A stretch of DNA of 64,000 nucleotides, taken from Mesostigma viride. Taxonomy: Eukaryota; Streptophyta; Mesostigmatophyceae; Mesostigmatales; Mesostigmataceae. Both the position numbers and the translations under genes were made by a program. Shown piece after piece: positions 17,595-26,806 of the stretch (its first letter is position 1; every line of letters starts with the position of its first letter). The stretch is from assembly GCA_009746045.1 (NCBI GenBank), contig RPFO01001112.1:1-64000 (forward strand). The letters run 5' to 3'. The notes beneath the pieces were generated by a model that was given only the letters and a program-made list of their open reading frames with translations, ran no database searches and was not told the DNA's origin.

Positions 17595-18686
17595 ATGGCT
17601 GTCGCCGCACCGTTTGCACACGCTTTGTTCAACTTAGCAAGAGAAACAGACACCTATTGGATATTCACGTTGAAACCGTGCATAATGTTCGAAGTAAATC
17701 CTAACCAGGAAATAAAAGTGTGGAAGAGCGACCGAATGATCCATGGCCAGAATTTGACCGCGGCCGCTTCCAATGGAAAGAAGCGTTTCGAAAGCTGGTT
17801 TAGACTCGATGGGTCAAAAGCCTTTATTGCAGCCCTCGAACGGGCTTCGCGGTCTGAGGAGCGGAGTGTCGATGGTCGACGCATAGAACACACATCTGTG
17901 TTCTATGGTCAAGGCCTGACGAAGGATGTTCTCCAGGCGACAAAAAACGTAAAGACCGGGCCTGTGGACGATCGCGGCGTCTACATCCACCCAAAGCTGG
18001 TTAACTCTCTGGCCATGTGGGTAAGTCCGGACTTTGCCGTCCACGCCATGGATTGGGTGGACCGCATCCTCGCGGGCGACATAACGATGATCGAGGTCGT
18101 CCGCGACGCGCACGACGCGGCAAACGGCACGACTACGACGGTTCTGTTGAACACGGAACTCCACAATGGCCGCAAGAAACCGGACTACGTCGAACCCGTG
18201 CGCGCTGCGCCCCCTTCGATGCGCGTTGCTTCTAAGGACTTGCAGCACAAGCTTGCGGACTTGGTTTCGATCACTGTGCCAAAAGAACGCGTGAGACAGA
18301 CGTTGGTTACGGTTGCGGACCGCGGATGCAAAGCTTCGACGGGGGTTGACACGGCGGCGCTGAAGGAGCTCAACAACGCGTACAAAGGGAGCGCAAGAGA
18401 CCTGATGGACGAGGAGCAGCTCGCGGTCGACGAGTTTTTCAAGCGTCAGGTGATTTTGCGCGCCAAGAGACAGGGAAGGGAGGCCGACTTCACGGAGATC
18501 GCGGTGGAAGTCCAGTTGCAGCTGGCACCTTTCACTGTGCAGGCAACCGGCGCGACGCCATTCGAGGTTGTGAAGAAAAACAAGGAGGAGATGAAAACGG
18601 ATCTTGTTCTTACCCGTCCGCTGAACCTCGAGAGGTTCAATTTTTCGGGAAGGAAAAAGATCAAGAGCGCCGAAGCGCTTTCTTGA
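17595..18686 (+). CDS. KilA-N domain protein
   Basis: A protein of 363 residues. Residues about 45-160 follow the KilA-N pattern: GKKRFESWFR followed by a helix, then GVYIHPKLVNSLAMWVSPDF and a helix ending near MDWVDRIL. KilA-N is a DNA-binding domain common in phages and nucleocytoviruses, often multiplied. The C-terminal 200 residues are helical with a basic end and no recognised catalytic motif, so a DNA-binding regulator or structural DNA protein is likely. Confidence 0.8.
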   Translation: MAVAAPFAHALFNLARETDTYWIFTLKPCIMFEVNPNQEIKVWKSDRMIHGQNLTAAASNGKKRFESWFRLDGSKAFIAALERASRSEERSVDGRRIEHTSVFYGQGLTKDVLQATKNVKTGPVDDRGVYIHPKLVNSLAMWVSPDFAVHAMDWVDRILAGDITMIEVVRDAHDAANGTTTTVLLNTELHNGRKKPDYVEPVRAAPPSMRVASKDLQHKLADLVSITVPKERVRQTLVTVADRGCKASTGVDTAALKELNNAYKGSARDLMDEEQLAVDEFFKRQVILRAKRQGREADFTEIAVEVQLQLAPFTVQATGATPFEVVKKNKEEMKTDLVLTRPLNLERFNFSGRKKIKSAEALS

Positions 18687-18788
18687 ATTGTTTTAATAAT
18701 CGTATGCAGAGGTAGATGCAATCCTCTCGAGATCAATAAATGATGGTTAAAAGGCATTAAACTGTTATGATGAAAAGTGCAATTGTGA

Positions 18789-19463
18789 TCATTTCTTTTT
18801 GGAGTGACAGCGGCACACAGTCTTGCCCTTGACAGGCTTGTTCTCGCATCTCTTTTTGGCGAGCGTCTTCGCCTTGCATCGCCGTACTCGAGTGGACTCG
18901 GCGGGTTGGTTGTGGTTGGACTCGGCGGGTTGGTTGTGGGGTCCGGCTTGATTGTTCTCTTTCTCTAGGAGCAGTTTCAAAACTTCATCACCTGTTTTGT
19001 TTGGATATTTATGCAACGCCGTTTGCAATTTTGTGATTTCTCGGCCTATCGGGTTTTGTTCTTCTATAAGTTGGTCCATTTCCTTCTCTAACTGTTGTTT
19101 TCTAGCTTTTCTCTCTTCAGGCGTCAATCTCCAGTTTCTGTTGATTGTATCGGCTTCATATCGCTTTTTATGGTACTCGATATCTGCTTTTAATTTATTC
19201 GGTAGAAGTTCGTCGATCCTTGCTTTTTTTTGTTCATATATTCCCGCAAGTGCATATGGAAGTGTCCTTTTTCCAATAATTAATCCTGTCTTACGCGCGA
19301 TTTCCGCACGTGCGTTTTCAGGCAAATCGTTTATCGTCGGTTTTGTCGGGTCCGCCGCGGTTGTCGGACGTGACGTCGTTTGTCTCTGCTGACGTTCCAT
19401 CAGTCGTATCTCACGCGCAGTCGTAGGACGTTTCATCTCTTGATAATTTCGTTTAGGGGGCAT
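18789..19463 (-). CDS. Protein with F-box-like segment and C-terminal CCCH module
   Basis: A protein of 224 residues. Residues about 44-60 (INDLPENARAEIARKTG) resemble an F-box start. The middle is a charged coiled coil. The Cys module (C-x9-C-x10-C-x2-H) sits at the extreme C-terminus rather than the N-terminus as in its relatives, followed by Lys residues. A short repeat (NHNQPAES twice) precedes it. The same two parts are therefore joined in reverse order. Confidence 0.65.
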   Translation of the reverse strand: MPPKRNYQEMKRPTTAREIRLMERQQRQTTSRPTTAADPTKPTINDLPENARAEIARKTGLIIGKRTLPYALAGIYEQKKARIDELLPNKLKADIEYHKKRYEADTINRNWRLTPEERKARKQQLEKEMDQLIEEQNPIGREITKLQTALHKYPNKTGDEVLKLLLEKENNQAGPHNQPAESNHNQPAESTRVRRCKAKTLAKKRCENKPVKGKTVCRCHSKKK

Positions 19464-19610
19464 GAAACCTTACATGATTAAGCAAAGACAAAATAATGTT
19501 TTATTATTAAATCGTTAATAGGTGTTACAGCGTCTTAGACTCAAGAGAGTCTCGGCATTAAAGCCTTTAATTCAAGACAGTCTCGGCTTTCAAGACTTTC
19601 ATCGCGGATT

Positions 19611-19952
19611 TCAGCGCATCGCCTTACGCATGCACTCAATGAGTCGGTTTGCCTCCTTCGCTTTTGCTCGAAGGTTTTCTCGCTCCTCCACGAGCTTCTT
19701 TTTCTTGAGCTGTTTTTCCTCATCCGTCATTCTTGTGTTCACGTGTAAGAGGTAATTGAGTTCGCGTCGAATCGCGATGTAGCGGAAGTCGTCTTTGATC
19801 TTCCTTTCGACAGCGTCTTCAAGCATTTTCCATAGGTTGTCGAATGCTTCAGGCGTCGTTGGTTTGTTGAAGGCCCCGTCTTCCGAAGGCGTTTCGATCG
19901 CCTCTTGGATGGATTTGCGTTTTAAAGAGGAAGACGATGAAACTTTTGGCAT
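19611..19952 (-). CDS. Small coiled-coil protein
   Basis: A protein of 113 residues, read from the ATG at 19952. The longer frame overlaps the preceding membrane-protein gene. Ser-rich N-terminus, then a long Lys/Glu/Arg helix. The stop of the upstream gene is at 19955, so the two are tightly linked. No family recognised. Confidence 0.6.
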   Translation of the reverse strand: MPKVSSSSSLKRKSIQEAIETPSEDGAFNKPTTPEAFDNLWKMLEDAVERKIKDDFRYIAIRRELNYLLHVNTRMTDEEKQLKKKKLVEERENLRAKAKEANRLIECMRKAMR

Positions 19953-19954
19953 CT

Positions 19955-20191
19955 TCACGCGACGAAAAGAGACTGCAACTTCTTTAGGAATGGCGTGTGT
20001 TGGTCGAGAACGAAATGCAAGAATTGCCCCAAGGCGACCAAGCACACGAACGAGAGAGCGAGGATTGGGACTCGAAATCGTCTCCCATCGGCTAAATAGG
20101 CGATGACGACCGAAGCTAGCAACGTCGCCGCCCAATCAAAAGCGGCGGATCCCGCGATCCGATAAGAACGCAATCTTTCTATCAAAGACAT
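19955..20191 (-). CDS. Small membrane protein
   Basis: A protein of 78 residues with two hydrophobic stretches (about residues 14-33 and 41-60), likely two membrane spans with short loops. It lies three bases upstream of the coiled-coil gene and 12 nt downstream of another membrane-protein gene on the same strand, in an apparent co-directed cluster. Confidence 0.6.
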   Translation of the reverse strand: MSLIERLRSYRIAGSAAFDWAATLLASVVIAYLADGRRFRVPILALSFVCLVALGQFLHFVLDQHTPFLKKLQSLFVA

Positions 20192-20203
20192 GACTGTTAA
20201 GAA

Positions 20204-20674
20204 TCAATTTCGAGATTCTTCCAAACAAGGGTGTACGGAGCGGCTGCGGAAACAGGCGAACCAGAGAATCGCAATCTTACTGAGGAGGATCGGTTTCGTT
20301 CTTTCCGGATCCCTTGGTTCGTCGAGGAGACGCGAGAGGACGATCGCGTATGCGGATGCGACATTGAGACGAATGTAACTGACGATCATAAACGCGAGAA
20401 GGCCTTTGAAGAAGCCTAGTCGATAAAATCCGGGGAAAAAAATCACCGCGCTGAGTGCCATTGACGCAAAAACGGGGATTTGGGCTTGCAGAATTTCGGT
20501 TACATCTTTTTCCTGGTCGTCCGATGCGATCGCTCGAATCCAGAAATTTGTAAAAACAGCAAAGATAAGTGGAAATACGAAAATATCAGCGATCTTCAAG
20601 GCAGAGCCGAAACACGCGGATAAGATTGTAACGTCCGGCTTATCCTTGACGGTTTTGGGCTCGACTTTGCTCAT
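20204..20674 (-). CDS. Polytopic membrane protein
   Basis: A protein of 156 residues, read from the ATG at 20674. The earlier in-frame ATGs lie in the divergent gene. Four hydrophobic segments (about residues 16-40, 55-75, 78-100 and 120-140) point to a multi-span membrane protein. It faces the gene at 20739 across a 64-bp divergent promoter that contains TATAAAAG. Confidence 0.6.
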   Translation of the reverse strand: MSKVEPKTVKDKPDVTILSACFGSALKIADIFVFPLIFAVFTNFWIRAIASDDQEKDVTEILQAQIPVFASMALSAVIFFPGFYRLGFFKGLLAFMIVSYIRLNVASAYAIVLSRLLDEPRDPERTKPILLSKIAILWFACFRSRSVHPCLEESRN

Positions 20675-20682
20675 GAGATTAG

Positions 20683-20690
20683 TATAAAAG
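20683..20690 (+). promoter_or_regulatory. TATA box in divergent promoter
   Basis: TATAAAAG about 50 nt upstream of the ATG at 20739, within the 64-bp space between two divergent genes. Confidence 0.5.
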
Positions 20691-20738
20691 AGAAGCAGAA
20701 AACAAGAATAAGCGAAACACCTCACAACTCGCACGAAA

Positions 20739-21434
20739 ATGAGGGTCACGAACGAAATCGCCCAATTTCTCGACTCTTTGACGCTCGTCATGGACGGGGC
20801 TCTCATCAACAGCGAGTTCCCGGAGCGAGTCGCGGACATGTTTAAACGGCACAACATCTCCACGCCTTCGGTCCATATCTCGGACGCTTTCATCGAAAAA
20901 ATATCGAAAACGTTCCTTTCGGGACTCTTGATACCCGAGTTTATGAACAGAGCGGTTGTGGACGCCGTGTTGTCCGCGCCGATCGCTCCTGCCTTTTCTG
21001 GCGTGGCGGGCATTTCGATTGCGCCCATTCAATGGGATCAACTACTCACCGCGGTTTGCAGTAGTTTGGGTCGTCCAAAAATCCTGAGCGCGCACGGATA
21101 TGTCCGTTCGGACGAACTCGAACAGCTCGGTCGACGAATCATCACTTGCTGCATCACGCCGAGCACGCTCAACTCTGCCAAGCTTCGAGTTTCTCTCGCT
21201 ACGTGCGTGTCCGAGTTCGGCGTCGACCAAATCGTGGTTTGCTGTCTCCTTCAGCTTTCTTCACTCAGCCAGGCGGGCACGACTCTTCGGTCTCTGCACG
21301 AGGAGATCGTGGAAGAAATCATGGTAGCCGCGAGAGCGGCTTATATGGAACTGTCAAACCCTGCTCCTGTGGACACGATGGTCACGAAAGCGATCAACGA
21401 CTTTGTGTTGACCGCCGACGAGTATTTGGTTTGA
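20739..21434 (+). CDS. Unknown helical protein
   Basis: A protein of 231 residues, mostly predicted helix, with no Cys module, membrane span or catalytic motif recognised. The start follows a TATA box. The composition and codon use match the surrounding genes. Confidence 0.65.
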   Translation: MRVTNEIAQFLDSLTLVMDGALINSEFPERVADMFKRHNISTPSVHISDAFIEKISKTFLSGLLIPEFMNRAVVDAVLSAPIAPAFSGVAGISIAPIQWDQLLTAVCSSLGRPKILSAHGYVRSDELEQLGRRIITCCITPSTLNSAKLRVSLATCVSEFGVDQIVVCCLLQLSSLSQAGTTLRSLHEEIVEEIMVAARAAYMELSNPAPVDTMVTKAINDFVLTADEYLV

Positions 21435-21771
21435 TCATCAGTCCCTGCCATTGGCACCGTATTTGGGAACAAACACGGCGGATTCGAAACTTCGATCGCG
21501 ATTCAAAAAACCTTTCATTAGCGTGATGAGATCTTCTCGTTGTCTGCGCACTAACCGTGCTCTATGGAGGTTTTCTTGCCTCGTGGCATTCACGAGTGTG
21601 TTGTAACTTTAGGATGGAAATTTTTCTCCGAGTTCCTTTGCTTGCAGATGTCGAACATGTGCCCATTAATTCGGTACCTCTTGAAAGGGATCGTTGGCGA
21701 CCTCTTGGTAGTCGTGGGAACGGAACAGGACATCTGATCTGTAATGTATATTAACATTTAATGAAAAACTG
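21435..21771. other. Intergenic, no supported gene
   Basis: A stretch of 337 nt between converging genes. Short frames in it carry no motif. Nothing else seen. Confidence 0.4.
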
Positions 21772-22278
21772 CTATCTACGTTTCCTTTTGGCTTCAGGCG
21801 AGTGTTTTTTCTTCTCTTCGGGTTTCTCTTCCTCGGATGCCCCTTTCTTTTTCTTTTCATCAGCGTCCCCTTCCCAGTCAACAAGGTTGTACAAAGCTGT
21901 CAACCCGCCAGCCGCGAGAACCCCCGTACCAAGCAATGGGGCGGCGGCTACCATTGTTACTGCGGACCAACCAGTGGCTCCTACCATGGCAGCCTTTTCG
22001 GGGTTTTCCATGGTCCAGTTGAGAAGTCTTGCTAGTGTGCGTTTCTTTGGGCTTTTTATGCCGTGATCAATACCCAATACCTTTAAATATCTCACCTGAT
22101 CGGCCCCTGATAACTTAAAGAATCCAATTGGCATGATCCATGTTTGGATAAAATTCCACAATTCACTTCCACCCTCACTATTAAAAAAATATTTCTCGAC
22201 CTTTTTAAAAACTGACCAATCTTCTAAAGTTTTTTGAACAGCGCCTGTTTCGTCTAGCTGCGTTGCAACGATCAGCAC
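21772..22278 (-). CDS. Membrane protein with Lys/Glu-rich tail
   Basis: A protein of 168 residues. One strongly hydrophobic Ala/Gly-rich segment (about residues 98-125) would span a membrane, and the last 35 residues are nearly all Lys, Glu and Arg. It overlaps the end of the preceding gene by 7 bp. Together with that gene it seems to correspond to the C-terminal part of the larger protein encoded at 22851-24673, as if one gene had split. Confidence 0.6.
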   Translation of the reverse strand: MLIVATQLDETGAVQKTLEDWSVFKKVEKYFFNSEGGSELWNFIQTWIMPIGFFKLSGADQVRYLKVLGIDHGIKSPKKRTLARLLNWTMENPEKAAMVGATGWSAVTMVAAAPLLGTGVLAAGGLTALYNLVDWEGDADEKKKKGASEEEKPEEKKKHSPEAKRKRR

Positions 22279-22843
22279 GCCATAAGCGAGCTTAGCGCGC
22301 TGCCGGCGATAAAAGCACCTTTAGCAATTGTACCCCACGGAATCTTTTTTAAGGCTTCGTAGATAGACCTTGCGACCTGCTTCACGTAATCCATGGGACG
22401 CTTCGTGAAGAGAACCATCGCGCAAAGTTGATCGTGATTCAGGCGTCGGAGCTCTTTAATATCGACATCGTGAAGTGCATGGATGGTTTTGATAAGTTGT
22501 ACGCGTGTCTTCGACTTCTTGATCTCAGTTCCGCAGTATAAAAGGGCCAGGCGCGTGATGAATTCGCGATTGACGGCGGCACAGAGTTCGGTTTTCGACA
22601 TTTTTTTAATTTCCGTGGTTTCGACGGTCGGGTCGATCAGTGCAGCGAGTTCTTCTGCATCTTTTCGTGTAAGGTGCTTGGCCAGACCAGGGCAGTGCAT
22701 CAACTCGTCGGGGTCAGTTTCCGCCTCGTTTTGAACGGCCGGCTCCTGGAAACCTGGTTTCGATCCGCTTCTGTGGTCCGTCTTTGATACTCTTCCCAAG
22801 GTTCGATTTCTTCTTCTCTAGCTCTATGTTTTCGCCTCCCCAT
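22272..22843 (-). CDS. Paralog of the 24673 protein, frame break near the start
   Basis: The main frame (22272-22799) codes for about 165 residues that align by eye with the middle of the next protein: DELMHCPGLAKHL beside GELMNCIGLTKGL, and KKIPWGTIAKGAFIAG beside KSLPWKTIGVYVAGK. That frame begins only with a TTG. An ATG at 22843 opens another frame encoding a basic start and a WEEY...RTTEADRNQ segment like the one in the gene at 11158, then the frame is lost near 22755. One missing base in a GG run would explain it. The stop of the upstream gene (22851) is 8 nt away. Confidence 0.6.
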
Positions 22844-22850
22844 TATGTAA

Positions 22851-24673
22851 CTACGGAGAATCTTTTTTATTTTTTAACTTCTCCATCCGTTGTTTAAACG
22901 CTCTACGTTCGAATTCTAGTTCTACGTTCTTGCGAATCTGAGGTCCGGCCTCGTACACTCCTCGAGCCGTGTCCGCGGTGGCGTCAACCGCTTGGCGAGC
23001 GAGATCGGAGGCGTACGTTTTCGCGATCTTAAAGTCTTTTACAAATTCGTCTTTTGCGATCTTTGCGCCGGCTTTAGCGACGCGTTTTCCCTTGTCGGCC
23101 GCAACAGCGGCGACTTTACGCCCTTTCTCTGCCGCGACCGCAGCTGCAACACGGGCCTTTTCGCCGCGATGCTTGCGAGGTAATCGGTGGCTTCCTTTGT
23201 CTTGGCTCCGGCCGCAAAGGCATACTCTTTTCCAGAATCCGCGATAGGTTTCAATATAGCGGCCGCTGTTTGTACACCGGGCTTTTCACGCATCCTCTTT
23301 ACCATTTCGCCACCACTTTGGACGTATGGCTTGGTCTTATCTCGCGCGCGATTAAACATTGCCTTGGTTGCAAGAGCGCTACCGAGCCCGATTGCCTGTC
23401 GTCCTATAAAGTTCGATGTCAGCACCTTGGCGCCTCGCCCGACCCAGGAACCGATTAGAGAACTCTCGCCTAACCAAGAAGCTGCCATCTTCACGAAGTC
23501 AGTTGGATCCAAGAAGGCGATTCCGAACCCCTTAATGCTGTGAGCGAACTGTCGAAACGCGTCAATTACCGTTTCGGTATACTTGCCATCAAGCGTGTTC
23601 AGGAAACGATCAATGTGGGACATTTCCCCCGTCACCGTAGATGTCAAAAGATTGGCAAGAAGCTTTCCGGCAACATACACACCGATCGTCTTCCAGGGCA
23701 ACGACTTTAGTTTTTCAAATGCGTATTGGGTCCAAGACTGCGGGTTCTGCGTCGCTCCGACGAGGACACACAAGTCCTTGTGCGTCAGTTCTCTCAATGT
23801 TTTCTTACTCTCGCCATATTTTGCATGTAGGTAAACAACGAGCTTTTCTTTGTCCGTCGAGTTGAAAATGGATTGAGTACAAAGAGAAAACGCAAACTGG
23901 TCAACAAGTTCTTTCGTGATGAGAGAGCATATTTGTTCCCTTGACATCTGACGAACCTCCGCAGGATCGTTTCCCAAATAGATCGCCAGTTGTTCAGCTT
24001 CAGGCCTCTTTAGACCCTTGGTAAGGCCGATGCAATTCATCAGCTCGCCCGCTGATTCTTCTGGCAAGTGCTCGTACGACGGTTCGAGATCCGACGGACC
24101 CCCTTTGCTTAAATCTTCAAACGGAATTTCGACTGAAGCAGGTTGAGCTGCGGACGCAAACTCTTCTTTCATAGAATCTTCGGAATTTCTCACACGGATC
24201 GAAAACTTTTTGTCCAAGTACTCATCAAAATTCTTTAAAGCATTTCTCACATCGGGAATAGAATTCTCGTTTTGTGATGCCCAACGAAGGCCCTCACTGT
24301 TTTGCGGTTGCGATTCAGATGGGTTATATTTCAAGTAAAGTTCATTGATCTCTTTCAACGGATCCGATTCTCCGTTTGTAACCGCAATTTCCTCATTGGT
24401 TGTCTGGTCTTCGGTTTCGAGCTTTCGAATCTCAGTCAAGATTTCGTGTATTTCACTGTTGTCATCTTCATACTCCTCGCCCCATCGTTTGGCGTAGTCG
24501 TCTGACACTTCGAGATCGCCCTCGTTCAAATAAGCGTGGAACTGTTTCAGTTTTTCGTATAACTGTTTCAGCTTTCTGCCTTTTCGGATCTTGGGTGGTG
24601 AGTCCTGCCGTTCTTTCTCGGTTTTGGAGCGTGACGTCGACAACGGCCCCTCGAAACGGCCGCGAAACGACAC
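22851..24673 (-). CDS. Large paralog-family protein, one frame break
   Basis: The first frame runs 24673-23039 (544 codons). Its last about 40 codons look non-coding, while another frame from about 23160 to the stop at 22851 codes for an Ala/Lys/Val-rich helix, so the protein probably continues there (about 607 residues). The break lies at AAAA near 23164. N-terminal half: charged helices and an acidic linker. Middle: domain shared with the product of the next gene. C-terminal: amphipathic Gly/Ala helices (about residues 340-460), possibly membrane-active. No known family recognised. Confidence 0.65.
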
Positions 24674-24715
24674 GATGACCCGGATTGCGTTTTGCCCGAA
24701 CAGACGCGTCCCATC

Positions 24716-24724
24716 TATATAAAG
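24716..24724 (+). promoter_or_regulatory. TATA box, divergent promoter 24673/24781
   Basis: TATATAAAG in the 107-bp space between divergent genes, about 60 nt upstream of the ATG at 24781. Confidence 0.45.
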
Positions 24725-24780
24725 CTTAGCTAGAAAAAGAGAAACGGGTCTCGTTTTGCAAGTTTTTCGTCTTCGGTGTA

Positions 24781-25878
24781 ATGAAAGAACTGGCCATGAA
24801 AGATCGTTCTAAGACGTTGCGTATTTGCAAATGGCTTTCCGTGAACAGCTCTGTCATCCGTAAAGCGGGTCGCAACTTCTTCTCTCCTCTCACTGTGCAA
24901 GACATCCGGACTCTGTGCACGCGTCTGGGTTTCTCGCCTCCGAAGACCATCACTCCGGAACAAGCTCGTGCAAGTCTTCTCGCTGTGCTGGCAGCGCGCA
25001 AGATACAAAGATGGGCGAGAAGGACGTTTATCGACAAACTCGTTGCGATCAAGACGATCAAGAAGTACGTCGCGCTCATTCCTCAGAATCGAGACGACAT
25101 GGTGATGCTCGAAAAGCTCCCACATAAAAAGGAGGTGTTCAAGCTCGTGTTGCCGGACCGCACTGTAATCGGGTTCAACGCAGTCAGACTGGCCGAGTTT
25201 ATTCTCGAGTCAGGCTCATTCGAGGACCCTTTCACCCGCCACAGATTTAACGAGGTCGAGCTTCTCCGTCTCGACAACCAGGTTCGGCGGCTGGGCTTTC
25301 AGCGGCGGTCCACTCTCCATCTGTTTCTGCACCCGGAATTAGTCCGAGCGAAGAAAGAGAGGCAATCTCTCGTCACCGGGCTCGAGAGGATGTGCACTGA
25401 GATGGTGGAGATGATGATCCAGGTCTGCGAGGGGGAATGGACGCTCCCTCGAGACGCCGTGATGCTTCTTGACGGCGATTACTTTCCGCAGTGGCATGTT
25501 TACTTCCGTCACCTTGTTTCTCTCGAGCCCCACGCCGCCCACGCGACTCTGTTGTCCAACCGCGGTCTGGTCGACGCGGCGATCAGGCGATGGGGGCCTG
25601 CTAAGTTGAGGGATACGCTTATGACGCAGAGGGACGTGAACGCGCACCACTGCGTTCTCATGTACCTGAAGAACTTGCTAAACACGCATCACGTCAAGGG
25701 GTTCGGCGGCGTGCCTTTGCCTAGCCCGGTTGTCCACAGGATGACGCAGGAGTTTTTCCACACCACGACACCCGCAACCGTGCTCAACTCTTCGCTCCCT
25801 TACGGAATGTCCGAGTTTCAGATCACGCAGGTGACCGATCTCCAACCCCGTCACGGGCAACGTTTCCTGACGTGCTGA
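24781..25878 (+). CDS. Unknown protein with IQ-like helix
   Basis: A protein of 365 residues. Residues about 75-90 (AARKIQRWARRTF) resemble an IQ motif, a basic amphipathic helix that binds calmodulin-like proteins. Residues about 140-175 include FEDPFTRHRFNEVELLRLD, which recalls the turn of a U-box-like fold but without enough support for a call. The C-terminal half has no recognised motif. Another ATG (codon 6) could be the start. Confidence 0.6.
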   Translation: MKELAMKDRSKTLRICKWLSVNSSVIRKAGRNFFSPLTVQDIRTLCTRLGFSPPKTITPEQARASLLAVLAARKIQRWARRTFIDKLVAIKTIKKYVALIPQNRDDMVMLEKLPHKKEVFKLVLPDRTVIGFNAVRLAEFILESGSFEDPFTRHRFNEVELLRLDNQVRRLGFQRRSTLHLFLHPELVRAKKERQSLVTGLERMCTEMVEMMIQVCEGEWTLPRDAVMLLDGDYFPQWHVYFRHLVSLEPHAAHATLLSNRGLVDAAIRRWGPAKLRDTLMTQRDVNAHHCVLMYLKNLLNTHHVKGFGGVPLPSPVVHRMTQEFFHTTTPATVLNSSLPYGMSEFQITQVTDLQPRHGQRFLTC

Positions 25879-25950
25879 GCGGCCCTTTTTGCTAGAACCA
25901 TCGGCCCGTGTGTATGGCCGCTTGAACGGGGAAGAAGCAGTTTCTTGAAT

Positions 25951-26724
25951 CTAATCATATGAATAAAAGTCTGTATAACGAAATACGAAAATCTTTCTTG
26001 CTGTGTAATTACCCGCATTGCCTTCTCGCGGCTGCGTGCATTCGAACATTGCAATACCAATGTTGTAGGGTTCCGAATCGTGCATGACCAGGTAGGATTT
26101 AGAGACGCACGAAGTGGGAGCCTGGCGCGCGAGGTTGTTCATGATGGAATCAATGTCGTTCTTCGTGTATTCGAGTGAAGGAACAGACGTTCTGTGTGTC
26201 GCGATCACAGGAGCATGACTCATCAGGTCTTCGGTAAACTCTTGCGGTAAAATTCGCGCAACGTAGAAGGTTAGGTCCGTGTCGTCAAACACCGCGACAA
26301 GAGGTCCGAGCGCGTACCATCTTCCCGCGTGATTCCCGAGCCGATTTGTCATGCTAGACGCGGTCACGGCGTTGTCGGGTTCTTCTATCGTGTCGGGGCA
26401 TCGAGACATGGCACGGACGGGTATTTCCATGGGCGCGGGGATGCGTTCCATCATGGCGTTTTCGATCCGTCGCCGTTCTTCGTTTTCTCGAGCGATGGCG
26501 AGGATGCGATCAGGAGTGTTCAAATCTTCGAGAAACTGGTCGGTTTTTTTAGCGGGGGGGATGAAAATGTAATCGTCTTTGTCGAACGAGTTTTCTTCCG
26601 TGACAATGTCGTCGTCGCTTACATCCGACTCTGTGTCCTCCGCCATCTTGGTCATCAAAACGCCTGCCGAGAAAATAAAAAATGCGCCAATACTTCCAGC
26701 AAGCGCCAAAAGTTGCAAGGTCAT
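25951..26724 (-). CDS. Membrane-anchored protein
   Basis: A protein of 257 residues, read from the ATG at 26724, which starts at the hydrophobic anchor (residues 2-24). Further upstream codons of the frame overlap the divergent promoter and gene. After the anchor comes an acidic stretch, then a globular domain of about 200 residues. The shape suggests a type II or III virion membrane protein. An 82-bp divergent promoter separates it from the conserved gene at 26807. Confidence 0.6.
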   Translation of the reverse strand: MTLQLLALAGSIGAFFIFSAGVLMTKMAEDTESDVSDDDIVTEENSFDKDDYIFIPPAKKTDQFLEDLNTPDRILAIARENEERRRIENAMMERIPAPMEIPVRAMSRCPDTIEEPDNAVTASSMTNRLGNHAGRWYALGPLVAVFDDTDLTFYVARILPQEFTEDLMSHAPVIATHRTSVPSLEYTKNDIDSIMNNLARQAPTSCVSKSYLVMHDSEPYNIGIAMFECTQPREGNAGNYTARKIFVFRYTDFYSYD

Positions 26725-26806
26725 GGTTCTTGTAAATTGGCTACAAATTGTTTTGCAGGGTGCGTTTGGGGGGGTGCAAAGATATATGCGCGTACTTAGA
26801 AAGAGT

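Noticed and set aside
24781-25878. U-box ubiquitin ligase call
   Set aside because: Only one short segment resembles the fold. Key hydrophobic positions could not be aligned.
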